DNA of 15,911 nucleotides from positions 1 through 15,911 of the forward strand of contig JAWLBR010000074.1 of NCBI GenBank assembly GCA_041687495.1, given 5' to 3'. Positions 7,502 through 14,052 of the stretch are shown here, in pieces. Every line of letters begins with the position of its first letter. Position 1 is the first letter of the stretch. A program made the position numbers and the translations under genes. The notes beneath the pieces were generated by a model, which had not been told where the DNA came from, did not search any database, and saw nothing but the letters and a program-made list of their open reading frames with translations. Source of the stretch: JAWLBR01 sp041687495. Lineage in GTDB: Bacteria > Bacillota > Limnochordia > DTU087 > JAAYGB01.

Positions 7502-7717
7502 TCAGAGGTGTTGCTTCGCCGGAAGACGCCGCTCCGCCAAAGCAGTGTAAGGTACAGGATCGCCATCATTGGCCCAAACCAGTCCCCGAAGCGGCAAAAG
7601 CAGAGGGACGAAGCCCCACCACGCCAAGACAAACTGGTTGTAGTAGGGCATACTGCAGATAACCATGACCCCCGACACTGAAGATAGCAGGTAAGGCATG
7701 AGCCTTCCTTTGTCCAT
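7502..7717 (-). CDS. Small membrane protein, possible Lnt N-terminal fragment
   Basis: A 71-residue frame follows an excellent GGGAGGA ribosome binding site about seven bases before its ATG. Residues 7-22 and 28-43 are hydrophobic. The stretch MPYYNQFVLAWWGFVPLLL with a following PLRG resembles the first hairpin of apolipoprotein N-acyltransferase (Lnt) and related nitrilase-fusion membrane enzymes. That family is about 500 residues long, so this would be only its first tenth. The Arg-rich tail after PLRG does not look like the family. No room exists downstream for the rest, because the acetyltransferase gene ends at 7454. It may be a decayed remnant or a genuine small membrane protein. It follows the transglutaminase-like gene by 79 bases on the same strand. 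Confidence 0.5.
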   Translation of the reverse strand: MDKGRLMPYLLSSVSGVMVICSMPYYNQFVLAWWGFVPLLLPLRGLVWANDGDPVPYTALAERRLPAKQHL

Positions 7718-7791
7718 GTGCCAGTCCTCCCTCTTCGTCTCCACCGCAGTTTGTCGGCACTTAGTGCTAGAAGTGGTCATCCGCCCTCTGT

Positions 7792-7807
7792 CTAGCTCAA
7801 GAGCTAG
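7792..7807 (-). other. Hairpin at the end of the transglutaminase-like gene
   Basis: CTAGCTC (7792-7798) and GAGCTAG (7801-7807) form a perfect stem over a 2-base centre, spanning the stop codon of the transglutaminase-like gene. A longer-range pair AGTGCTAG (7763-7770) / CTAGCACT (7804-7811) competes with it. There is no T-tract, so this is an mRNA structure between operon genes rather than a proven terminator. Confidence 0.4.
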
Positions 7808-8696
7808 CACTCCAACTAATCTGCATCGGCTGTCCCTCAACCCAGCTGGTGATAACTTCCGGAACCTTTAGTCCCTCATTTTCCTGATACGCCCGGTAAA
7901 GCTCCGGGTCTTCGCTAACAACCATATCTGCCACTTGATCGAGACATTCGTAGTCACCAGGGGTAAGCTCCTGATCCTGTGCGCTGATTAAGCCCCAGGA
8001 ATCCCAAGGCAGAAGCTCCACCTTATTCAAGGCTGCCAGGTCCCGCAAGAAATTCCCTCGGATAAACCATAGGCCGTGCATATCGAAGATACCAAAGTTC
8101 TCTGGGTTTTCTTTTCCTTCCCTGACCATCTTCCAACCTTCAGCTCCGGTGATAAACTGGCCCTTTGGCATGTCTAGCGGGTCAAAGGAAATGCCAAGAG
8201 CCTTCTGCTGCAGATCATCCAGCTGAGGGTCCACCGTTACCCAGCGCTCCTGTTGCTCATCCCAATACTCACAGACCCAGTGATCCTCGAAATGTCCCGG
8301 TATAAAGTACGTCCCAAATCCGCATCTGGCCCGAGCTGGAATCCCTTTTGCGCGCAGCACAGCACACAGGAGAACCGAGTGATCCCGACAGTTGCCGAAA
8401 AATCGGTTCTCCAACGACCGCTTCTGCGTTAGTGACCTATCGTCGATGGTCCGAATTCTCCCTAGAATGCTATGCATGGTCCTGGCCTGTACGTGCTCCC
8501 TTTGCTGCTCGTTCGGTGTTACGCCATAGCGCTCGGCCCAAAAGATGTGCAGCATTAGTCCCTGCACTACCTCCACCAGCTCCTGGATAGTTTCTGGGGC
8601 ATCGTCAAAAAGATGCCCGTACTCCTTAGGATCCGTAATGGGCCCATGACTCGCGTAGAGGTCTAGAGTACCCCGGATGTTTCCCTGCCTCACCAT
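7797..8696 (-). CDS. Transglutaminase-like domain protein
   Basis: This 299-residue protein has no visible signal peptide or membrane segment. The core of the transglutaminase/cysteine protease-like fold is clear: NCRDHS (101-106 region, C103 as nucleophile), then FEDHW (H139), then WVTVDP (D156), giving a Cys-His-Asp triad with the usual spacing. Residues about 20-95 and 165-299 are not recognised. Members of this superfamily in bacteria are often peptidases or amidases rather than crosslinking enzymes, and the substrate here is unknown. GGGGAG about nine bases before the ATG supports the start. It lies 220 bases after the fucosidase gene on the same strand and may have its own promoter. Confidence 0.82.
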   Translation of the reverse strand: MVRQGNIRGTLDLYASHGPITDPKEYGHLFDDAPETIQELVEVVQGLMLHIFWAERYGVTPNEQQREHVQARTMHSILGRIRTIDDRSLTQKRSLENRFFGNCRDHSVLLCAVLRAKGIPARARCGFGTYFIPGHFEDHWVCEYWDEQQERWVTVDPQLDDLQQKALGISFDPLDMPKGQFITGAEGWKMVREGKENPENFGIFDMHGLWFIRGNFLRDLAALNKVELLPWDSWGLISAQDQELTPGDYECLDQVADMVVSEDPELYRAYQENEGLKVPEVITSWVEGQPMQISWSASS

Positions 8697-8916
8697 TAGT
8701 CCACTCCCCTTTGTATACTCGAACTCCTTACCGATAGGGATTACTGCTCGCGCCTAACTCCCTTCTAGACAGCATCGTATCACCCAGTGCACTGCCTGTC
8801 TTGACAATCAGTGCCGCTTGCTGACAGGTTGCAGGATTGACACAACCTCCCACACGTAGTTGGGATTGGCAGAAAAAGGGTGCTTTCTTGACCAGGAGTC
8901 ACGCATTTAGCCCCGA
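8697..8916. other. Intergenic stretch with inverted repeats
   Basis: No gene is seen between the fucosidase and the transglutaminase-like gene. An inverted repeat CCTGTC (8795-8800) / GACAGG (8823-8828) and two TTGACA boxes (8801, 8837) are present, but no matching -10 boxes. The minus-strand sequence near 8716 contains TATACA shortly before the transglutaminase-like ribosome binding site. I could not assign a promoter with confidence. Confidence 0.4.
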
Positions 8917-8923
8917 TCAAGAA
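8872..8923 (-). terminator. Weak candidate terminator after the fucosidase gene
   Basis: On the minus strand TTCTTGA (8923-8917) and TCAAGAA (8891-8885) form a perfect 7-bp stem with a 25-base loop. Five T follow about nine bases later (8876-8872). The stem overlaps the stop codon, and the loop is long for an intrinsic terminator, so read-through into the next gene is likely. Confidence 0.3.
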
Positions 8924-10206
8924 CCGGCCGACATCATGGCGCTTTTCAACTCGAGTTCTATTACGGTGTCAATGGAATCTGGAAGTTGTGCCGCCGAGAA
9001 CTCGATAAAAGCATCGTCGCCATAGTCTGCTGCATTCCAAGGCTTGGCAATACTGATCTCAGAACCGTCAGCCACCAGGCGGGCCTTCCTCAGCTTGCCG
9101 TTCAGACCCCTGAAATTAACTGGCCCTATCCCCCGTTCATAGATGTGGGCGTATAGCTTGTCGCCATTCTGCGTGTACCGACCCCATTCCGGCTTGGGTA
9201 GCTCAGACTTACCGCAGCGATAGATACTCGCTCCATTCCCATCCATCCACTTGCCTACCTCAGCTAAGATGTCTAGAGACTCCCGAGGGATTTCGCCCTT
9301 GGCGTTGGGACCAACGTTCAGCAGCAAGTTACCGCCTTTGCTGACACATTCCACCAAGGCTCGAACCACCTGCTGTGCAGACTTATAGTCTTTATCGGCA
9401 GCGCAGTACCCCCAGTGCCGATTTAGGGTAATGCAGGCTTCCCACGGAATGGGAGCTCCTTCTTCATCAACGAGCCCCTCTGGAGGGAGGATCTGCTCGG
9501 GCGAGGCGAAGTCGCCGGCGTAAATCTCCGGTTCCTTAGCCTTGATGTTTCCGCCTAACCGATTGTCGATGATAATATCCGGCTGGAGCGAATGCGCCAT
9601 CTCGACCAACTCGGTAGCCCGCCATGCCTCACCGGTCATCTTCCCGTAGGAGAAGTCAAACCAAATAATGTCGACCTTTCCATAATTGGTCAGTAGCTCT
9701 CGCACTTGATTGTGCATGTAATCGATATAGCGGTCGAAGTCATGTTCGGCATCCTTAAACTCGATATTACTTCGCATCGGATGCTGCCGATCCCCATAGG
9801 CTGGGTAGTCGGGATGATGCCAGTCAAGTAGCGAGTAATAAAAGCCCACGCGAAGGCCTTCTGCCCGGAAGGCATCTACATACTCCTGCACCAAGTCCCT
9901 CCCGGCGGGTGTGTTTGTGGACTTATACTCAGTGAACTGACTGTCGAACAGGCAGAATCCGTCATGGTGCTTGGTTGTCAACACGGCGTACTTCATTCCA
10001 GCCGCCTTGGCAGCCCTCGCCCACTGTCTGGGGTTGTAATGAATCGGGTTGAACTCATCGAAAAACTGCTGGTAGTCTTCAACGGAGATTCTCTCATGAC
10101 TTCTCACCCACTCACCTCTTGCGGGAATCGCGTACAACCCCCAGTGGATGAACATCCCAAACCGCGCCTCGCGAAACCAACGGGTGCGCTCCTCTCTGCT
10201 CTTCAT
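8917..10206 (-). CDS. GH29 alpha-L-fucosidase
   Basis: This 429-residue glycoside hydrolase belongs to family 29, which releases alpha-linked L-fucose with retention. Seen in order: RFGMFIHWGLYAIP (15-28), ARAAKAAGMKYAVLTTKHHDGF (residues 63-84, substrate-site histidines at 80-81), GFYYSLLDWH (121-130), and IIWFDFS (180-186), where D184 sits at the usual nucleophile position. The length equals a catalytic domain without the C-terminal beta-sandwich being obvious. No signal peptide is present, so it acts inside the cell on imported oligosaccharides. GGAGGATCAGG directly precedes the ATG at 10206. A GTG five codons upstream lies within that ribosome binding site and is rejected. It follows the ADP-ribosylglycohydrolase gene by 57 bases in the same operon. 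Confidence 0.92.
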   Translation of the reverse strand: MKSREERTRWFREARFGMFIHWGLYAIPARGEWVRSHERISVEDYQQFFDEFNPIHYNPRQWARAAKAAGMKYAVLTTKHHDGFCLFDSQFTEYKSTNTPAGRDLVQEYVDAFRAEGLRVGFYYSLLDWHHPDYPAYGDRQHPMRSNIEFKDAEHDFDRYIDYMHNQVRELLTNYGKVDIIWFDFSYGKMTGEAWRATELVEMAHSLQPDIIIDNRLGGNIKAKEPEIYAGDFASPEQILPPEGLVDEEGAPIPWEACITLNRHWGYCAADKDYKSAQQVVRALVECVSKGGNLLLNVGPNAKGEIPRESLDILAEVGKWMDGNGASIYRCGKSELPKPEWGRYTQNGDKLYAHIYERGIGPVNFRGLNGKLRKARLVADGSEISIAKPWNAADYGDDAFIEFSAAQLPDSIDTVIELELKSAMMSAGS

Positions 10207-10247
10207 CCTGATCCTCCTCACCAGTGATTGGATTCCATAGCTGAGAA

Positions 10248-10263
10248 CCGCCCATGTGGACGG
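10248..10263 (-). other. Small hairpin between two operon genes
   Basis: On the minus strand CCGTCC-ACAT-GGGCGG begins directly after the stop codon of the ADP-ribosylglycohydrolase gene, with one T-G wobble pair. Only TTCTC follows, so it is at most a partial terminator or an mRNA-stabilising structure before the fucosidase gene. Confidence 0.35.
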
Positions 10264-11307
10264 CTAATACCCAGGGTACCTATCCCACCATTGTCTACTG
10301 TCTGCAAAACCCGTGAGCAGATCATCGGCGATTTCTGTTAGCACCTCAGACAGCTCGATGGACCTAACCCACTCATCTGGAATGGCAGCAATGCCCAAAT
10401 AGGCGCCCAAGACGTTACCGGTGATGGCTCCCGTACTGTCGCTGTCTCCATCGTGATTGACCGCAGCCTGCAAGGCAGCGGAAAAATCATCTCTAAACTT
10501 CAGCGAGCAGTAGACGGAAATCGCGATGGCTTCCTCGCCGACCCACCCTTCTCCCAAGCGCTCAATCGCTGTCAGGGGACTTTCATCACTGCTTGCCAGC
10601 TCCATTGCTTGGGCGATCTTGCTGCTACACTCACTCCCCCCAGCAGTTAGGTCCAGCGCGTCCACCGCTCCCGCTACTGCCTCCTCGAGCTCTTCACCGG
10701 CAATCACCGCGGCAACAATGTATGCCAACGCCCCAGCCGACAAGTATCCACTGGGATGACCGTGGGTAATGGCCGCACACTCACAGCCCCGGATAAAGGC
10801 TGTATCCTTGGGGTAGAGCAGCCCAGCAGGAGCGACCCGCATCACTCCGCCGCAGCCTTTGCTGTCATTGATGGGATCCTGCCCCGTACCGACCTGTCCA
10901 CTCTGCAGTGCGGATAGGCAGGAGTTGCCAGGAGCCCGGGACGCATACAGGTCCTTCACGCCCAACAGCCAGCCATCGTAGATCCATGCAGGTTGGTTTC
11001 GGGGATAGCCCTGAGTGTGCAACCACCTTAAGTAGGCATGGTAGACCACTTGGATTAGGTCACAAACTCCCTTTTCCCGCTGCCGAGTCTCCGCCCGCAA
11101 TAGCCCCTCGGCGGTAAACAACGTCATCTGCGTGTCGTCGGTAATCTCCGCTCGGCCATGGTTGGCAATTACGAACCCCTGAATGCCACCGGCACCGTAT
11201 GCACGATCGATCTCTTCTCGCAGCAGAAACTCCACTGGCCAACCCAGTGCATCCCCTACAGCGCCTCCCACAATACACCCGCGAAAATGTTCCTTAGTCC
11301 GTTTCAT
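10264..11307 (-). CDS. ADP-ribosylglycohydrolase family protein
   Basis: This 347-residue protein has the all-helical DraG/ARH fold, which uses two Mg ions to cleave the N- or O-glycosidic bond of ADP-ribose or similar ribosides. Motifs: GCIVGGAVGDALGWPVEF (10-27), the metal ligands TDDTQ (56-60), GCGGVMRVAP (151-160) and the second metal motif NHDGDSDSTGAITGN (284-298, with D288, D290 and T292). All canonical residues are present, so it should be active. The natural substrate is unclear. Its place next to a fucosidase and away from any ADP-ribosyltransferase suggests a metabolic rather than regulatory role, by inference. The start at 11307 is fixed by GGAGGGATTCG. The frame continues 13 codons upstream without a signal. 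It is the first gene of the operon and follows a structured leader. Confidence 0.92.
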   Translation of the reverse strand: MKRTKEHFRGCIVGGAVGDALGWPVEFLLREEIDRAYGAGGIQGFVIANHGRAEITDDTQMTLFTAEGLLRAETRQREKGVCDLIQVVYHAYLRWLHTQGYPRNQPAWIYDGWLLGVKDLYASRAPGNSCLSALQSGQVGTGQDPINDSKGCGGVMRVAPAGLLYPKDTAFIRGCECAAITHGHPSGYLSAGALAYIVAAVIAGEELEEAVAGAVDALDLTAGGSECSSKIAQAMELASSDESPLTAIERLGEGWVGEEAIAISVYCSLKFRDDFSAALQAAVNHDGDSDSTGAITGNVLGAYLGIAAIPDEWVRSIELSEVLTEIADDLLTGFADSRQWWDRYPGY

Positions 11308-11424
11308 CGAATCCCTCCTGCCACGCCAAACCAACCGACTGCCCATTGATGCTGGTTACATTTTCCGCTGATCCCGGTAACATCCTCCCCTAATCTACTA
11401 GGGCCAGATCAGCAGACATTTGCT

Positions 11425-11458
11425 AAAAAACAACCCCGCCCAGGTAGTATGGGCGAGG
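11425..11458 (-). terminator. Intrinsic terminator in the leader of the 11307 operon
   Basis: On the minus strand CCTCGCCCA (11458-11450) pairs with TGGGCGGGG (11442-11434) around TACTACC, with one G-U pair. TTG and six T (11430-11425) follow. No minus-strand gene lies upstream for it to terminate, while the ADP-ribosylglycohydrolase gene starts 118 bases downstream. This is the arrangement of a transcription attenuator or of a small RNA end. Confidence 0.8.
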
Positions 11459-11570
11459 CTTGATACCAACACACGATGCAGACCTAACGGCCAGGCTGCT
11501 ACTCAGCCCGCAAACATGAGGCTATTCTACCTAAAGCTCCCCTAGAAGTCCATAACCATGGACAGATTCT
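11459..11570 (-). promoter_or_regulatory. Candidate structured leader RNA (attenuator or riboswitch-like)
   Basis: Upstream of the leader terminator, minus-strand RNA can form GTCCAT-GGTT-ATGGAC (11563-11548) and GGCTG-AGTAG-CAGCC (11508-11494). The second hairpin uses GGGCTGAG (11509-11502), which can instead pair, with one bulged U, with CTCGCCC (11457-11451). That segment is the 5' arm of the terminator stem, so the two structures exclude each other. TAGAAT on the minus strand (11571-11566) is a possible -10 box, without a good -35. I found none of the conserved motifs of T-boxes or of the common riboswitches I know. An independent small RNA is the alternative. Confidence 0.4.
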
Positions 11571-11690
11571 ACTTTATATTGACTGTTTTCCTAGTTCTTC
11601 TTTCATCGCGGCAGAATCTGAGGGATACGAAGCTTTCCAATCGGGAAATCACATAGTAACTACAGTACACACTTAGTTCGAGAAAGGAAT
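11571..11690. other. Intergenic stretch upstream of msrAB
   Basis: No coding region is seen. An 8-bp inverted repeat CAGATTCT (11563-11570) / AGAATCTG (11613-11620) encloses an A/T-rich segment with TTGACT at 11579-11584. No convincing -10 follows. The promoter of msrAB is expected here or just downstream. Confidence 0.4.
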
Positions 11691-11697
11691 CGTGATA

Positions 11698-12654
11698 ATG
11701 GGGAATCATTACGAGCTAGCAACCTTTGCCGGCGGCTGCTTCTGGTGTATGGTCAAACCCTTTGACAAAGAGCCAGGGATTGCAGAAGTGGTGTCAGGCT
11801 ATACTGGTGGGCACATAGAAAACCCCACTTACGAAGAGGTCTGCTCCCATACGACGGGGCACTACGAAGCGGTGCAGATCACGTTTGATCCACAGGTGTT
11901 TTCTTACCAAAGGTTGCTGGATATTTTCTGGCAGCAGATCGACCCGACTGATGCTGGAGGGCAGTTTTTCGATCGGGGCGACTCCTACAAGACTGCAATT
12001 TTCTACCACAACGAGCAGCAGAAGAGGCTGGCGCAGGAATCCAAGCAGGCGTTAGCCGCCAGCGGCCGCTTCAACAAACCCATCGTGACAGAGATCCTAC
12101 CGGCCTCCACATTCTATGTTGCGGAAGATTACCATCAAGACTACTACAAAAAGAACCCCGTACGTTATGGACTCTATCGGCAGGGTTCAGGCCGGGACAA
12201 GTATATTGAGCAGCATTGGCAAGGTGACAACCGGGACGCGCTAAAGGAGCGGCTGACACCGCTTCAGTTCGAAGTGACTCAGAACAATGCCACTGAGCCC
12301 GCCTTCGCCAACGAATTTTGGGACAACGAAGAGGAAGGACTGTACGTTGATGTTGTCTCTGGGGAACCGCTATTTAGTTCAAAGGACAAATTCGACTCTG
12401 GCTGTGGTTGGCCCAGCTTCACGCAGCCAATTAGAAAGGACAAGATCAGCGAGAGAACGGACCGCAGTCACAACATGATCCGCACCGAAGTGCGAAGCCG
12501 AAAAGCCGACTCCCACCTGGGCCACGTATTTCCCGATGGTCCGGGTCCAAATGGTCTGCGGTACTGCATCAACTCAGCTTCCTTGCGGTTCATTCCCAGA
12601 AAGGACTTGGAAAAAGAGGGGTACGGTGAGTATAAGCGGCTGTTTGAGGACTAG
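11698..12654 (+). CDS. msrAB: Peptide methionine sulfoxide reductase MsrA-MsrB fusion
   Basis: This 318-residue bifunctional enzyme repairs both epimers of methionine sulfoxide in proteins, in the order MsrA then MsrB. The MsrA domain (about 5-160) carries GGCFWC (12-17, with C14 as nucleophile) and the YTGGHIENPTYEEVCSHTTG stretch. The MsrB domain (about 185-315) has FDSGCGWPSF (C236, probable resolving cysteine) and RYCINSASLRF (C290, nucleophile). The paired CxxC zinc sites seen in many MsrB proteins are absent, so this is a zinc-free form. No signal peptide or thioredoxin domain is present, so it is cytoplasmic and needs an external reductant. AAAGGA nine bases before the ATG at 11698 sets the start; a GTG two codons earlier is too close. 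It converges on a thiol-synthesis operon. Confidence 0.96.
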   Translation: MGNHYELATFAGGCFWCMVKPFDKEPGIAEVVSGYTGGHIENPTYEEVCSHTTGHYEAVQITFDPQVFSYQRLLDIFWQQIDPTDAGGQFFDRGDSYKTAIFYHNEQQKRLAQESKQALAASGRFNKPIVTEILPASTFYVAEDYHQDYYKKNPVRYGLYRQGSGRDKYIEQHWQGDNRDALKERLTPLQFEVTQNNATEPAFANEFWDNEEEGLYVDVVSGEPLFSSKDKFDSGCGWPSFTQPIRKDKISERTDRSHNMIRTEVRSRKADSHLGHVFPDGPGPNGLRYCINSASLRFIPRKDLEKEGYGEYKRLFED

Positions 12655-12680
12655 CGACTGCCCCCACGAAGGAATGCGAC

Positions 12681-12706
12681 GTGGGGTGGGCGCTCGCCCA
12701 CCCCAC
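12681..12706. terminator. Bidirectional hairpin between convergent genes
   Basis: GTGGGGTGGGC (12681-12691) and GCCCACCCCAC (12696-12706) form a perfect 11-bp stem over GCTC. It lies between the msrAB stop and the ATP-grasp gene stop (12709), so it should cap both transcripts. Neither side has a T-tract, so it may act as a weak terminator or a 3'-end stabiliser. Confidence 0.65.
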
Positions 12707-12708
12707 TC

Positions 12709-14040
12709 CTAGCTCGGGTTCACAACAAAGTTCGGCAGACTGTAACTTTCTGCTACTGATGCGATCACATTTTTCCTCCCAGCCCTAGTGTAAAGACCGC
12801 TGAACACCTCATTGTACATGAATAAGCCGATTAAGTAGTTGTACTTTTCAAAGTGGAGCCCACCGTTTTCCGCTGTAGCCATACTCAGTTGGGGAACACG
12901 ACAAAACTCCTGTAGTAGGTACGTATCCTTTTCGACTTGATCGACCAATTCCTCCCACTGCTTCGGGGAGTAATCCCGCCCGATATAGACGCCATGGCCA
13001 GCGTACTTATCTAAGGGCTTCAGCACCCACCCGTCCTTCCGCTCCTTGATCTGCGTCTTTAGGTCCGCATCATCGGGGTCTACCTTAACCGTATAGGGAA
13101 TGTGTCTCTTGACGAACTCCTTCTCCGCATCGGTTAGGAGAGATAGACACTTGTCGCTATGCAGCACGGCAAAGATCACCTTGTTGTGAATGATCTGCGA
13201 GACAAGTCCCCCAACCACGCACACTGCTCCATCCTTGTACGCCTGGAGGAAATCCGTAACCTGATCCGCCTCTTCCGCGATCCGAGCGGTGATCGCCCTT
13301 CGGTAGATGAGATCGATCCGCTGGTCGTTATAGGTGAGTACGCCACTGCGGTATCGCAGTTGTCTGGGATCGCAGATCACCGCCTGGTAGCCCCGCTCCC
13401 GGAACCTCCTCTGAAAAACTTCGAACTCACTGACAATACCCTCGCCCGCAAAGTCCATGATGGCAATATTGGGATGTTCCTCCTTGGCACCGGCAAACTT
13501 TCGGTAATCGCTCAGGATACTGTCGATCCAAGAATCAATCAGCTCAAAATCAGTGACATGACAGTCATCAGTGATCCCTTCCAACGCCTTGGACCGAAGG
13601 AAGATCTCCCGCAGAACTGTTGATTCGTTCATACTGGATGAGCCGTCTGCGTTCAGCTCGCAGAACATATAATCATCGTTGTAAGGGTAAAACACGTCAA
13701 ACCTAGCCATGGGAAAGCTCAGATCGTAGCCGGGGTCGATTAGGAGTAGTTCTTCCATCAGCCGAGAGAAACCGAACAGCTTCCGAAACTCCGAGGACCG
13801 CAGATACTCCGCTGTCACCTTCTTCAAGATCCCCGTCAGATCCGCTGTCAGGGTGCGGAACCGAGTAATGTCTGCTTCGGTGAAGAACATCGGTTGGTAT
13901 AGGAAATCCACCGGTTGGCCCTGGTAAATGGCGCCGGAGGTATCGACCTGCTGCTTGACCCGCAAGTAATCCGCAAAGTAGGTGCTGGGATCAGTAGACA
14001 CCTTGGCGGCAAAGGCTGCAAAGAATTCATTTGCCTGCAC
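12709..14040 (-). CDS. Circularly permuted ATP-grasp ligase (glutathionylspermidine synthase-like)
   Basis: This 443-residue enzyme probably forms an amide bond on a carboxyl activated as acyl phosphate. ELNADGSSSMNES (128-140) resembles the E-x-NADTPT-type motif of the glutathionylspermidine synthase group, and DGWVLKPLDKYAGHGVYIG (336-354) is the ATP-binding lysine/glycine loop; SGLYTRAGRKN (414-424) lies near the C-terminus. No N-terminal amidase domain like that of E. coli Gss is present. The start is a GTG at 14040. Its AGGAG ribosome binding site overlaps the stop codon of the glutamate-cysteine ligase gene 12 bases upstream, so the two are coupled. With gamma-glutamylcysteine as likely substrate, it would add glycine or another amine, completing glutathione or an analogue. 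That substrate is inference. Confidence 0.75.
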   Translation of the reverse strand: MQANEFFAAFAAKVSTDPSTYFADYLRVKQQVDTSGAIYQGQPVDFLYQPMFFTEADITRFRTLTADLTGILKKVTAEYLRSSEFRKLFGFSRLMEELLLIDPGYDLSFPMARFDVFYPYNDDYMFCELNADGSSSMNESTVLREIFLRSKALEGITDDCHVTDFELIDSWIDSILSDYRKFAGAKEEHPNIAIMDFAGEGIVSEFEVFQRRFRERGYQAVICDPRQLRYRSGVLTYNDQRIDLIYRRAITARIAEEADQVTDFLQAYKDGAVCVVGGLVSQIIHNKVIFAVLHSDKCLSLLTDAEKEFVKRHIPYTVKVDPDDADLKTQIKERKDGWVLKPLDKYAGHGVYIGRDYSPKQWEELVDQVEKDTYLLQEFCRVPQLSMATAENGGLHFEKYNYLIGLFMYNEVFSGLYTRAGRKNVIASVAESYSLPNFVVNPS

Positions 14041-14052
14041 TCAATTTCACTC

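Noticed and set aside
7345..7681. Plus-strand frames overlapping the end of the acetyltransferase gene and the small Lnt-like gene
   Set aside because: They are Arg/Pro-rich shadow translations without ribosome binding sites; the minus-strand frame at 7502-7717 has membrane segments and a strong one.
10207..10221. Upstream GTG start for the fucosidase
   Set aside because: The five codons from this GTG are the ribosome binding site of the ATG at 10206.
11425..11570. T-box, or common TPP, FMN, cobalamin, SAM, glycine or c-di-GMP riboswitch in the leader
   Set aside because: None of their conserved core sequences could be found on the minus strand by reading.
11734..11748. Selenocysteine in the MsrA active site
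   Set aside because: The active-site codons read as ordinary cysteines in GGCFWC; there is no in-frame TGA.
13159..13623. 154-codon plus-strand open frame
   Set aside because: It is fully antisense to the ATP-grasp ligase gene, without ribosome binding site or domain signal.
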